From: Pasteurella sp049670895
GTDB taxonomy: Bacteria; Pseudomonadota; Gammaproteobacteria; Enterobacterales; Pasteurellaceae
Reading direction: 5' to 3' (one strand)
DNA: 64,000 nucleotides
Assembly (NCBI RefSeq): GCF_049670895.1
Contig: NZ_CP187170.1
Shown in pieces: positions 19,369 to 28,424 of the stretch (position 1 is the first letter of the stretch; each line of letters starts with the position of its first letter). A program made the position numbers and the translations under genes. The notes under the pieces were generated by a model. That model was given only the letters and a program-made list of their open reading frames with translations, made no database searches and was not told the origin of the DNA.

Positions 19369-19874
19369 TGGCAGATCCTCATATTCAATCACCTATGGAC
19401 GGTTGGGATTATCTCACCGTAATTTTATACCGTAGTGGCTTTGTTATCGCAGGCGTGATGGCACTTCTTTTTCCTTATTATCCTCACCTTGCTTATTTCG
19501 GTCTGTTAGTCGCCGCCACCTGTTGTGCAGCCTGCTTGCATATTTATATGAAATCCTTCCGTCTGCTTTTGCAGATGGCCACTTGGATTGCCTTGCTTTG
19601 CCATGCATTTGGCTATGAAAATCTGGCATTAGGGGCAGCGTTACTCACTTTAGGCGGCTTATGTTACAAAGAATATTTTTGTTTTCGTGTCGTTTTACTT
19701 AATTTTCAACCTTTATTTGTGGCACTCTTTTGGCTTATTCAGCTTTTTCATCATCACCTTGCGATGCAGATGATTTCGCTGATTGTTGGTGTGCTCTTCC
19801 TGCTGTTGGCCATTCAAAAATGGCGTATGCCGTTGCATTTTGATATTGGTGATAAAAGCAAATATCAAGTGTGA
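19368..19874 (+). CDS. Small polytopic membrane protein (DUF2301-like)
   Basis: This 168-residue protein is nearly all membrane helices: about six segments from residue 21 to 155, ending in a short basic and polar tail. It looks like the DUF2301 group of uncharacterised integral membrane proteins, but I rely on general resemblance only. Its start overlaps the lpxH stop (TAATG), so translation is coupled to lpxH. No functional residues can be named. Confidence 0.7.
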   Translation: MADPHIQSPMDGWDYLTVILYRSGFVIAGVMALLFPYYPHLAYFGLLVAATCCAACLHIYMKSFRLLLQMATWIALLCHAFGYENLALGAALLTLGGLCYKEYFCFRVVLLNFQPLFVALFWLIQLFHHHLAMQMISLIVGVLFLLLAIQKWRMPLHFDIGDKSKYQV

Positions 19875-19941
19875 GGTGAAATGTGAAAACTTGTTAAAAA
19901 GACACCGCACTTTTTCTTAGCATAAGCGATCTCCCAGTAAA

Positions 19942-19967
19942 AAAGGCAAGCTCATCGGCTTGCCTTT
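19942..19967. terminator. Bidirectional terminator between lpxH operon and the type I secretion operon
   Basis: A perfect 10-bp stem (AAAGGCAAGC / GCTTGCCTTT) with a 6-nt loop lies between convergent genes. T-rich sequence follows on the plus strand and on the minus strand (TTTTACTGGG), so it can end both operons. Confidence 0.85.
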
Positions 19968-19986
19968 AATGTTTTTCCGTCTCTGC

Positions 19987-21321
19987 TTAACGCTCTTGGA
20001 GAGCTTGTTTCATGCGGGTAATCGGTTTAACCAAATATTGGAAGACGGTTTTTTCCCCTGTTTTGATGTCCACGGTGGCTGTCATACCGGGCGTGATTTC
20101 TAGTTTACGTCCTGTTTTATCGGTAATGTTATTGGTGGTCGTTTCCACCAACACACGATAATACGCCATATCTGGGTTTAATTTTAGCTCACTTGGACGA
20201 CGATCATCTTGCAAGGTATCTGGGCTAATCAGAATCACTTTGCCTTCAATGCCACCATAAATCGCATAATCATAAGCACTAATTCGTACGATGGCATCTT
20301 GCCCAGTACGAATAAATGCCACATCTTTCGGGCTGATATAAGCCTGCACAATCAATTTGTCATCAAGAGGCACAATTTCAAGGATATTTTGTCCTGCTTG
20401 AATCACGCCCCCCACGGTGTTAACTCGGATATTTTTTACAATACCTCGCAAAGGGGCTCTTAATTGCGTACGCTCAAGGGGATCGGCACGCATTGCCATG
20501 TTTTCTTTTGCTTGCGAAAGCTCCGCTTCTGCACGGGTGAGCTCATTGTTGGCATCTGCCGTGTATTTATTTTTGCGTTCGTTAAGCTGTTGTGCTAATT
20601 CCAAAGATTGACGTTTCATACGTAAAAGTTCAATTTCAGAGACTACACCACGGGACACCATTGGTTGAGTAATGGCAATTTCTCGATCCAAGATTCGTTT
20701 AGTTTCTGTTAAACTTGCCAACGCATCATTCATCGACTTTTGTCTTGCATGATAAGCCGCCGTTTCACGTTCTTGAATGTCTTTCGGAATCTCATCGGGA
20801 AAACGCAATGGCGTATCATAAGCTTCTGCCCGTAAACGTGCTGCCATAGCCTGTAAGCTATGAACTTTTGCTTGGCTTTCACGAAATACGGCGGAACTTC
20901 GGGTATCATCAAGTAACAAAAGCACTTGCCCTTTTTCGACAATGTCCCCTTCTTTGACTTTCATTTCTTGTAAAATACCCGGGTCTAAACTTTGTACCAC
21001 TTGATCTCGACTACTTGGGATCACACTTCCCTGTCCTCGTGTGACTTCTTCTAAAGGGCTGTTATACGCCCAAATCAGGAAAACCAAGGCAAACGCCAAC
21101 ATGAGTATCACCACGGAAAATAACCCCGTATGTTTTTCTGTTTGCAATGCGGCATTGAGATCATTTAACAGAATTAAATCCGCTTTTTTAACAGGCTCAG
21201 GTGTCTCAGTCGCATCAGATTCACTCTGTTGCCCCTGTTGATGGTGAGAAAGTGCGGTGCTTTTGACAAAAGTTTTGCTTGCTTGATCTTGTCTTTCATT
21301 GGTTGCATTAGGCTGCTTCAT
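19987..21321 (-). CDS. Type I secretion periplasmic adaptor (HlyD/LapC family)
   Basis: This 444-residue protein is the membrane-fusion subunit of a type I secretion system. It has a cytosolic N-terminus of about 70 residues, one membrane helix (about 75-92), a split biotinyl-lipoyl segment (GSVIPSSRDQVVQSLDPGILQEMKV start), a long coiled coil (about 140-290) and a beta-barrel domain ending ITPGMTATVDIKTGEKT, characteristic of HlyD. It bridges the ABC exporter and the outer membrane channel. The ABC gene lies 17 nt upstream on this strand and the TolC-like gene before that, so the three form one operon. An uptake signal lies in the N-terminal coding region at 21250-21258. Confidence 0.92.
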   Translation of the reverse strand: MKQPNATNERQDQASKTFVKSTALSHHQQGQQSESDATETPEPVKKADLILLNDLNAALQTEKHTGLFSVVILMLAFALVFLIWAYNSPLEEVTRGQGSVIPSSRDQVVQSLDPGILQEMKVKEGDIVEKGQVLLLLDDTRSSAVFRESQAKVHSLQAMAARLRAEAYDTPLRFPDEIPKDIQERETAAYHARQKSMNDALASLTETKRILDREIAITQPMVSRGVVSEIELLRMKRQSLELAQQLNERKNKYTADANNELTRAEAELSQAKENMAMRADPLERTQLRAPLRGIVKNIRVNTVGGVIQAGQNILEIVPLDDKLIVQAYISPKDVAFIRTGQDAIVRISAYDYAIYGGIEGKVILISPDTLQDDRRPSELKLNPDMAYYRVLVETTTNNITDKTGRKLEITPGMTATVDIKTGEKTVFQYLVKPITRMKQALQER

Positions 21322-21338
21322 ATCACTTTTCCACTTGC

Positions 21339-23525
21339 TTAACTTAGACTATTCACTTGCTGTTCGGTTTGCTGTTCAGTTTTTGGCGAGCTTACCGTTG
21401 CATTAGGATTTTCTTTCCCATTCAAACGAGCAAGCACGTCGTCTTTTTTGCCGTCCATGATGATTTCACCGTTGTCGACAACAATAATGCGATCGACTAA
21501 CTGTAATACCTGCGGACGATGTGTCACCACCACCACCGTGCGGTTTGTTAGCCATTGTCCTAATGCTTGCAATACAATCTGTTCTGAACCTTGATCCAAG
21601 CTATGTGTTGGCTCATCAAGTAAGACAACTTTCGGATCTTTTAAGGTCATGCGTGCCAATGCCACCAATTGTTTTTGCCCGCCCGATAAGCCTTGCCCAT
21701 TTGAGCCAATCGGCATATCTAGCCCTCTTGGATGATGCTGAACCATGCGTAATAAGCCAAACCGATTTAATGCCGCTAATAATTTTTGGTCAGACACAAA
21801 ATTATCATGGCGTGCCATGTCTAGATTTTCTCGTAAAGTGCCTAAGAAAAGATGTGGCGATTGACTTAATAATGCCACTTGATTACGCAAATAGTTGGGA
21901 TCAATTTGTCTTAAATCGACATTATCTAACGTCACATTGCCTTCACTGGGTTCATAAAGCCCTGAAGCAAGAGTTAATAAGGTGGATTTTCCACTGCCAA
22001 TCCGCCCTAAAATCCCCACTTTTTCCCCTGGACGAATCATTAAATTCACGTTTGATAACGCCTTTTGACCCGCTTGCTGATACTGGAAGGCAACATGATG
22101 AAAAGCAAGCTGCCCTTCTATTTGATTTAACCGTACATATTGACGTTCAGGATCACGTTCAATCGGGCGTTCAATAATTTGGTTCAAGCCGCTTAATGCA
22201 ATGCGTGCTTGTTGAAAACGGGTGGCAAGACCTGCAATCTGAGAAAGCGGGGCAAGGGCTCGTCCAGATAAAATCACCGCAGCCATTAATGCCCCCATGG
22301 TGATTCGTTCTGCTTCATGATTACTGTGAATGAGATAAGTCCCAACCAACACCAAAAACACCGTGTTCAACTGTTGCATCGCCACCGAAAAATTCACCAC
22401 AAACCCACTCAAATCTTTAATTTTTATTTGTGAGGCTGAGGTTTTCGCCGTGTATTTATCCCAACGTTGTTGTGCCCAATTCACGGCATTATTGGCTTTT
22501 AAGGTTTCGATACCATCAATCGCCTCCACCGCTAATCCTTGACGTTGCGAAGCTTCACGCATGGATTCATTCATATAACGGGCAATTCTTGGTTGCACCA
22601 AAAAGCCCACTAAAATCACCAGTGGGATTAATGTCATCGGCACAAAAACAAGGCTACCGCCGAGCAAATAAATGACAAAAAGGAATAACAATAAGAAGGG
22701 GAAATCTACCAACGCCAATAAACTCGCACTGGTCATAAATTCACGCACCGATTCAAAATCACGCAAATTATTGGCATAAGATCCTGAAGAAATGGGCTTA
22801 TCGATCATTCTAATTGCCATGACTCGACGAAAAATCGCTGAACTAATAATGAGATCGGCTTTTTTCCCTGCAATATCGGTTAAATGACTACGTATCAGCT
22901 TGGCAACAAACTCAAAACCGATCGCCAAGACCACCCCAATGCTTAATACCCAAAGGGTTTCATAGCTTTTATTTGGAATGACACGATCATAAACGTTCAT
23001 GACATATAATGAGCTGACTAAGGCTAAAAAGTTAATCAAGAATGTGGCTAAAATCACTTGCACATAATAGGGTTTGAAACGCCAAATCACTTTCCAAAAC
23101 CATGCTTTCGGCAGCACGTATTCAGGTAATTCGGAGCGGATATCGGCTTCTACTTTTGGTTTGATAAACCAGCAATACCCAAAATAAAGTGTCTCCATTT
23201 CCTGTTGAGTCAACACTTTGCTTAACCCATCGGTTTGACGCAAATAATATTGACGTTGCTCGCCTCGTCCTTCAATTTTGTAGATCACCGCCGCTTCATC
23301 ATTTTGTAAAAACACCACAACAGGCACAGAAAGAGCTGGAATATCTAACAAAGAACGTTTAGATAAACTGTTCTCAAAGCCATAAGTCTTTAGAATTTCA
23401 ATCAGTGAAGTGTAATTAATGCGTTGTTGAGTATGACGGGTAACTTGTGCAGTGAGTGCCTCGGGGGCAATGGGCGACCCAAGAATTTGGGTCGCTAAGG
23501 CAAGATGTTCAATGATACTTTTCAT
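21339..23525 (-). CDS. Type I secretion ABC exporter with degenerate C39-like domain (LapB type)
   Basis: This 728-residue protein is a half-size ABC exporter. Residues 1-125 form a C39-peptidase-like domain without the catalytic cysteine, as in exporters of RTX toxins and LapA-type adhesins. A six-helix membrane domain follows (about 155-440). The ATPase has Walker A GRIGSGKST, the signature LSGGQKQLVALAR, Walker B VVLLDEPTHSLD and a switch histidine (VVVVTHRPQ). It would drive export of a large unprocessed protein straight to the outside. Overall order TolC-ABC-HlyD resembles LapE-LapB-LapC. No substrate gene is in the window. Confidence 0.92.
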   Translation of the reverse strand: MKSIIEHLALATQILGSPIAPEALTAQVTRHTQQRINYTSLIEILKTYGFENSLSKRSLLDIPALSVPVVVFLQNDEAAVIYKIEGRGEQRQYYLRQTDGLSKVLTQQEMETLYFGYCWFIKPKVEADIRSELPEYVLPKAWFWKVIWRFKPYYVQVILATFLINFLALVSSLYVMNVYDRVIPNKSYETLWVLSIGVVLAIGFEFVAKLIRSHLTDIAGKKADLIISSAIFRRVMAIRMIDKPISSGSYANNLRDFESVREFMTSASLLALVDFPFLLLFLFVIYLLGGSLVFVPMTLIPLVILVGFLVQPRIARYMNESMREASQRQGLAVEAIDGIETLKANNAVNWAQQRWDKYTAKTSASQIKIKDLSGFVVNFSVAMQQLNTVFLVLVGTYLIHSNHEAERITMGALMAAVILSGRALAPLSQIAGLATRFQQARIALSGLNQIIERPIERDPERQYVRLNQIEGQLAFHHVAFQYQQAGQKALSNVNLMIRPGEKVGILGRIGSGKSTLLTLASGLYEPSEGNVTLDNVDLRQIDPNYLRNQVALLSQSPHLFLGTLRENLDMARHDNFVSDQKLLAALNRFGLLRMVQHHPRGLDMPIGSNGQGLSGGQKQLVALARMTLKDPKVVLLDEPTHSLDQGSEQIVLQALGQWLTNRTVVVVTHRPQVLQLVDRIIVVDNGEIIMDGKKDDVLARLNGKENPNATVSSPKTEQQTEQQVNSLS

Positions 23526-23537
23526 CTATGATATCAA

Positions 23538-24809
23538 TCACTTAACTTTGAAAGTGGCAATGTCTGCCCAATTTTGTAAGGCAGATTGAGAAACTAAATA
23601 AAGTAATGCCGCTTCACGATAATCATTGCGAGCATTCACTTCAGCAATTTGTGCATCTGAAAGATCTTGGTAAGCATTTAACACATCAATCAAAGAGTGT
23701 TGTGCCACATTAAATTGCAACTCTCTGTCATGAGATACTTTACGTTGAGCGGCAATTTGTTTTCTGGCGACAGCAATGCGTTTTTCACTTTGTCTTAAAT
23801 CAATCTCTGCCGTACGGCTTTGCTCTTGGATTTCAAGTAAAATTTCTTGCAGTTTCGCACTAGCCACCAATTCCGTTGCACGACTATGATCTACCCCGTA
23901 TTGGCTGGATAAATCCAAAATATTCCAACTGACATTTAATGCCACATCATAACCTCGACGATTGGCATTACCTTCTAAATTCACTGTTGGATAACGATTG
24001 GCTTTTGCGGCACTCACATTCGCTTTTGCCGACTCTAACTCTTTCAATTGTGCCAAATAAGTAGGAATTTGGGTTAAATCATTGTTGCGATAACGTTTAA
24101 GAAAGGCATCTGCTTTTTCTTGTTTGAAAGGATCTTGCAAGCCTTTTTCCGTTAATGGCTTCGGCGTGTAACGATTAAGTTGGCTTAAACTCACCTGCAA
24201 AATACGTTGTTGATGGGCTAATGAAGATTCCGCTTGGAATAACAAAGCTTCCGCTTCTTTAATCTCATAAGCTCGACCTTCATCATAAGAGGCGATCACT
24301 TTAACATCTTTTAAAATTTTACGATGACGAGCCACACTCTCTTTATAAATAGCAATACTCTCTTTCGCACGCAATGCATTTAAGTACAGTTGACCAATGG
24401 CTTTGCCCATTTGATCACGTGTTTCTTCTTTTTTATACAGGAAATACTGGGCTTTCTGCTTATCACGCTCGACAGCGGCTTCTATTCCTCCCCAAGAAAA
24501 GACATTCACTTGTGCCTTCACACTCGGAGTAGAACGACGACGATCTTGCTCGTGTTTATAATCTTGCGTCAAAATTTGAGTATTGGCGACAGAAAGAACA
24601 GGATAATGTTTCGCTTTGGAAATATTGGTTTGAGCATTGGCAACATCAATGTTCGCTTGTGCTTCTAACATTTTAGGATCGGCATTCAAGGCATAACGCA
24701 ATACATTTTTTAAGCCGATTTGTTCATGCTCTGAATGAGCAAAGGCAGGGGAAACCATTCCAAGGGTACATACTGCACATAACATCGTACGCAAATTTAG
24801 AGTCAACAT
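23538..24809 (-). CDS. TolC-family outer membrane channel of the type I system
   Basis: This 423-residue protein has a signal peptide (residues 1-24, AFA|HSEHEQ) and the two repeated helical and strand units of the TolC/AggA/LapE family (for example LRYALNADPKMLEAQANIDVANAQ and NVSWNILDLSS). It forms the outer membrane channel for the exporter encoded next to it. AAGG precedes the ATG by 6 nt. It is the first gene of the secretion operon, 13 nt before the ABC gene. It may be dedicated to this exporter rather than being the general TolC. Confidence 0.9.
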   Translation of the reverse strand: MLTLNLRTMLCAVCTLGMVSPAFAHSEHEQIGLKNVLRYALNADPKMLEAQANIDVANAQTNISKAKHYPVLSVANTQILTQDYKHEQDRRRSTPSVKAQVNVFSWGGIEAAVERDKQKAQYFLYKKEETRDQMGKAIGQLYLNALRAKESIAIYKESVARHRKILKDVKVIASYDEGRAYEIKEAEALLFQAESSLAHQQRILQVSLSQLNRYTPKPLTEKGLQDPFKQEKADAFLKRYRNNDLTQIPTYLAQLKELESAKANVSAAKANRYPTVNLEGNANRRGYDVALNVSWNILDLSSQYGVDHSRATELVASAKLQEILLEIQEQSRTAEIDLRQSEKRIAVARKQIAAQRKVSHDRELQFNVAQHSLIDVLNAYQDLSDAQIAEVNARNDYREAALLYLVSQSALQNWADIATFKVK

Positions 24810-24910
24810 AAGGAACCTTTATCAGAAAAATCAATAACCACATTTCAGTGTTATCAGAAGGAGTATTTATTGCTAAATACCGTATAGCGTATGAGATTCA
24901 GCCGAAGCCT

Positions 24911-24919
24911 AGTATAGCA
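24911..24919 (-). promoter_or_regulatory. Possible promoter of the type I secretion operon
   Basis: TGCTATACT on the minus strand is an extended -10 element about 100 nt before the channel gene; no good -35 is seen. The 303-bp gap 24810-25112 contains this element, AT-rich sequence and the efp terminators, and no credible gene. Confidence 0.4.
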
Positions 24920-25037
24920 ACATTTTCTAGCCTGCTCTAACGAAAATACGCCCAAAACGTAAATAAATACGCCAAATTTCCCCCAAAATAGCCATTTAAA
25001 TCCAAAAACGACGATGAAAATTATTTTAAATAAAAAA

Positions 25038-25110
25038 ATAAACCCACGCTTATTTCACTAAGCATGGGTTTATCGACCAATTGGAATCTTATCTCACCTT
25101 GTGAGATTCC
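25038..25110 (-). terminator. Tandem hairpins downstream of efp
   Basis: Just beyond the efp stop, on the minus strand, AATCTCAC / GTGAGATT-type pairing at 25083-25110 is followed by a 15-bp stem with one G-T pair (ATAAACCCATGCTTA / TAAGCGTGGGTTTAT) at 25038-25073 with a U-rich tail. The second is the stronger terminator. Confidence 0.75.
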
Positions 25111-25112
25111 CA

Positions 25113-25679
25113 TTATTTTACACGAGAAACGTATTCACCAGAACGTGTATCGACTTTGATCACTTCACCAATTTGTACGAATAAAGGCACTTTAACAACC
25201 GCACCTGTACTTAATGTAGCCGGTTTACCACCTGTCCCTGCCGTGTCGCCTTTTAAGCCTGGGTCAGTATCAACAATTTCTAATTCAACAAAGTTTGGTG
25301 GCGTTACGCTAATTGGTGCACCATTCCATAATGTGACGATACAATCTGCTTGGTCTAATAACCATTTTTCTGCATCACCGATGGCTTTTGCATCAGCAGA
25401 GTATTGTTCAAAGGTTTCTGGGTGCATAAAATACCAGAAAGCATCATCTTTGTATGAGTAAGTTAAGTTTAAATCCATCACATCAGCCGCTTCTACTGAC
25501 GTACCAGATTTAAAGTTAACATCTAATACTTTGCCAGAAATTAATTTACGAATACGAGTACGAGTGAATGCTTGACCTTTACCAGGTTTAACAAATTCAT
25601 TTTCAACAATGACACAAGGCTCGCCGTCTTGCATAAATTTTAGACCTGGTTTGAAATCACTGGTAGTATATGTAGCCAT
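25113..25679 (-). CDS. efp: Elongation factor P
   Basis: This 188-residue protein is EF-P, which relieves ribosomes stalled at polyproline. Three beta domains are seen, and KPGKGQAF places K34 at the tip of domain I, the lysine that EpmA and EpmB modify with beta-lysine. GAGGA lies before the ATG. The modification enzyme gene epmB is divergent and starts only 35 bp away, so the two genes share a very short promoter region. Confidence 0.97.
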   Translation of the reverse strand: MATYTTSDFKPGLKFMQDGEPCVIVENEFVKPGKGQAFTRTRIRKLISGKVLDVNFKSGTSVEAADVMDLNLTYSYKDDAFWYFMHPETFEQYSADAKAIGDAEKWLLDQADCIVTLWNGAPISVTPPNFVELEIVDTDPGLKGDTAGTGGKPATLSTGAVVKVPLFVQIGEVIKVDTRSGEYVSRVK

Positions 25680-25714
25680 ATTATCCTCAAGTTATAAAAA
25701 GATTGTTTTTAAAA

Positions 25715-26728
25715 GTGCATATTTTAACTCAAAACATAGTCATTAGAGAAGAACAAAGTTGGACTGATCTGCTCGCAAATGCCATTTCTGATCCCAAATT
25801 ATTACTTAACGCCCTAAATTTACCCAGCGATCATTTTGAAAAAGACATGACCGCACGCCGTTTATTTCCTTTACGCGTGCCGTTACCTTTTGTGGAAAGA
25901 ATGGAAAAAGGCAACCCGCAAGATCCGTTATTTTTACAAGTGATGTCCTCAGCAGATGAATTTATTCAAGCAGAAGGCTTTAGCCCGGATCCCCTTGAAG
26001 AACAAGAATCAGTGGTGCCAAGTGTGTTACATAAATACCATAACCGTTTGTTATTAATGGTAAAAGGCGGCTGTGCCGTCAATTGTCGTTATTGTTTCCG
26101 CCGCCACTTCCCCTATGCAGATAACAAAGGCAACAAAGCCAACTGGCAAAAAGCGATCGATTACATTAGCCATCGCCCAGAAATTGAAGAAGTCATTTTT
26201 TCAGGGGGCGATCCTTTAATGGCAAAAGATCATGAATTGGCTTGGTTAATCAAACAGTTAGAAAATATACCGCACTTACAACGGTTACGCATTCACACCC
26301 GTTTGCCGATAGTGATCCCACAACGCATCACACCTGAATTATGTCAAATGCTGTCTGAAAGTCGTTTCCAAACAGTGATGGTAACCCATATTAACCACCC
26401 GAATGAAATTGATCAGTCATTAGCCGATGCCATGTTAAAGCTTAAACATGCTGGCGTGGTTTTGCTCAATCAATCTGTATTGTTAAAAAATGTGAATGAT
26501 AACGCTCAAATTCTGAAACGATTAAGCGATAAACTATTCCGTATTCAAATCTTGCCTTATTACTTGCATTTGCTTGATAAAGTGGAAGGGGCAAGCCATT
26601 TTTATCTTCCTGATGAGCAAGCCCTTGAGATTTACAAAACATTACAAAGTATTACCTCAGGTTATTTGGTGCCAAAACTGGCAAGAGAAATTGCCAAAGA
26701 GCCCAATAAAACCCTGTATACAGCATAG
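25715..26728 (+). CDS. epmB: EF-P lysine 2,3-aminomutase
   Basis: This radical-SAM enzyme of about 337 residues converts L-alpha-lysine to beta-lysine used to modify EF-P at K34. The cluster motif CAVNCRYCFRR is near residue 120, followed by EEVIFSGGDPLMAKDHEL and the C-terminal SGYLVPKLAREI typical of EpmB. Comparison with EpmB proteins places the start near the GTG at 25715 (HILTQNIVIREE); a TTG at 25703 is the alternative. No clear ribosome site precedes either. The gene is divergent from its target gene efp. An uptake signal lies within it at 26269-26277. Confidence 0.93.
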   Translation: MHILTQNIVIREEQSWTDLLANAISDPKLLLNALNLPSDHFEKDMTARRLFPLRVPLPFVERMEKGNPQDPLFLQVMSSADEFIQAEGFSPDPLEEQESVVPSVLHKYHNRLLLMVKGGCAVNCRYCFRRHFPYADNKGNKANWQKAIDYISHRPEIEEVIFSGGDPLMAKDHELAWLIKQLENIPHLQRLRIHTRLPIVIPQRITPELCQMLSESRFQTVMVTHINHPNEIDQSLADAMLKLKHAGVVLLNQSVLLKNVNDNAQILKRLSDKLFRIQILPYYLHLLDKVEGASHFYLPDEQALEIYKTLQSITSGYLVPKLAREIAKEPNKTLYTA

Positions 26729-26816
26729 GAAAATAAACAAATATCCTTTAAAATAACCAAAATTTTGACCGCACTTTCGTGCATACAAGTTAGCTATTTA
26801 GAATTGAGGTACTCTC

Positions 26817-28169
26817 GTGGATTCAGAAAAACAAACGCCAGAAGTAGAACGACATCCAGCACAGAATGAATTAGATCTTGAATTTAATTCCATGGAGCCG
26901 ATTACACCGAAAAAAACCATCAAACCAGAGCCCTCTTTGTTTGATAAAGCCAAGGGGTTGTTTGCCAAAAAAGAACAAGCATCCCCCTCTCATCAGCGTA
27001 AAGAACCGACATTAGGTTCAACGCATTCTCAAGCAGTTTCGCAACCCCCTGCTCACGCCACTGAACAGGCTCATCCCGAGTCCATTCCACAGACTGACAA
27101 AGCCCCCTCTTTATCAGCCAGTGCCGTTAATGAGCAGACAACTGGAGGTGAAAACACCATGCAAAACGACAATACCCCAAGCAACAACCTAAACACCCCC
27201 CCAAGCCACGACAACGCACAACAAAACAGTACGCAAACCGTTACCCCTGAAGCGACAGTAAGCAGTCAAACCACCACTGAGGGTTCAGCAGTAAAAAACT
27301 GGAAAAATCCTGAAACATGGGCAATGTTACAAGTGCTGCCACAACGTCATCGCCGTCTTGTTGTGGTGTTATTCGCCATCATCTTATTATTACTTCTCTT
27401 TTTCTGGCTCAAACCAAATAACCATACGGTACAATCTTTTGAACAGCAAAACACCAATGCTGTCCCTATTCAGTTTCAACCGCTAGATAAATCACAAGAA
27501 ACTGAAGCAACAGTATTGGATAATTTAACCACACCACAAGATCGTAACAATTCCCCTGTGAATGTGCCTGAAAACACGGATACCCTTAGCTTGCCACCTG
27601 CTCAAACGCTAACACCAGCAGGTTCAACAAATACGGCTAACAATACACCTGTCAACACGCAAACTCAGGACAATGTGGCGAGAAGTGAAAAACCGCATGC
27701 TGTTGAAAGTGTCAAAAAAGGAGAAAGTGTCAAAATCGAAGCTAAAGCCTCGACAATGGAAAAAGCCCCTGTTGTGGTGAATGCCCCAGCGGTGGAAAAA
27801 GCCAAATCACTTGATACACCTAAAGTGAAAGAAAAAGCGAAAGTGGTTGAACACAAACCGACAAAAGTGGAAAGAAAACCTGCTCCCGTTGTGGATGCCG
27901 AACCTAGCAAAGCAAACGTGAAAAGTAAAACCCTCACCGTGCCTCAAGGTGTGAGCTTAATGCAAGTCTTCCGCAACCATAACCTCAATATTGCAGATGT
28001 CAATGCCATGACCAAAGCCAAAGGGGTAGGCAATGCATTAAGCAGTTTCAAAGCTGGCGATAAAGTGCAGATTTCCATTAATCCTCAAGGACGTGTTGCT
28101 GAACTCCGTTTAGAAAATGGTGCCAAATTCATTCGCCAGTCTGACGGCAGTTATCTTTATAAAAAATAA
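26817..28169 (+). CDS. oapA: Opacity-associated protein OapA
   Basis: This 450-residue protein matches OapA of Haemophilus, needed for colony opacity and for efficient colonisation. It has a long proline-, threonine- and glutamine-rich cytosolic N-terminus (about 175 residues), one membrane helix (about 181-200), a Pro/Lys/Ala-rich periplasmic linker, and a C-terminal OapA/LysM-like domain (LTVPQGVSLMQVFRNHNL from about 372). GTG is the start, with GAGG 7 nt upstream. In H. influenzae oapB usually follows; here no oapB is seen and a receptor gene on the opposite strand comes next. An uptake signal sits just upstream at 26768-26776. Confidence 0.9.
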   Translation: MDSEKQTPEVERHPAQNELDLEFNSMEPITPKKTIKPEPSLFDKAKGLFAKKEQASPSHQRKEPTLGSTHSQAVSQPPAHATEQAHPESIPQTDKAPSLSASAVNEQTTGGENTMQNDNTPSNNLNTPPSHDNAQQNSTQTVTPEATVSSQTTTEGSAVKNWKNPETWAMLQVLPQRHRRLVVVLFAIILLLLLFFWLKPNNHTVQSFEQQNTNAVPIQFQPLDKSQETEATVLDNLTTPQDRNNSPVNVPENTDTLSLPPAQTLTPAGSTNTANNTPVNTQTQDNVARSEKPHAVESVKKGESVKIEAKASTMEKAPVVVNAPAVEKAKSLDTPKVKEKAKVVEHKPTKVERKPAPVVDAEPSKANVKSKTLTVPQGVSLMQVFRNHNLNIADVNAMTKAKGVGNALSSFKAGDKVQISINPQGRVAELRLENGAKFIRQSDGSYLYKK

Positions 28170-28185
28170 GGTTAAGTTCTTCATC

Positions 28186-28220
28186 GTGGCTAATGCGATA
28201 AAAACAATCGCATTAGCCAC
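28186..28220. terminator. Long perfect hairpin after oapA
   Basis: GTGGCTAATGCGAT pairs perfectly with ATCGCATTAGCCAC across a 7-nt A-rich loop, 16 nt after the oapA stop. The T-tail is weak (ATTCTTCATT). It is probably the oapA terminator or a processing hairpin. Confidence 0.65.
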
Positions 28221-28233
28221 ATTCTTCATTCAG

Positions 28234-28276
28234 CATGGCAGAGAAAACACCCGTCCGTTTATCTGCCATGTTTTTT
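28234..28276 (+). terminator. Second terminator after oapA
   Basis: CATGGCAGA (28234-28242) pairs with TCTGCCATG (28262-28270) over a 19-nt loop and is followed by six T residues. It backs up the preceding hairpin. The remaining stretch to 28424 shows no gene. Confidence 0.6.
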
Positions 28277-28424
28277 CTATAATGTCGATATACTGAGTGT
28301 AATAGATGGTGTAATGGATAGAAATTCCACATTTTGTCCATGACTCCCCTAAAATTAAAAGGGCTAAGTCCGTGCAATACCAAACTCATGCCCTTGTTAT
28401 CAAAATTTTTGTTGCTGTCACATT

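Noticed and set aside
21521..22177. A 218-codon plus-strand frame opposite the ABC exporter gene
   Set aside because: It lies wholly over the ATPase domain of a clear ABC protein on the other strand, has low-complexity shadow composition and no ribosome site.
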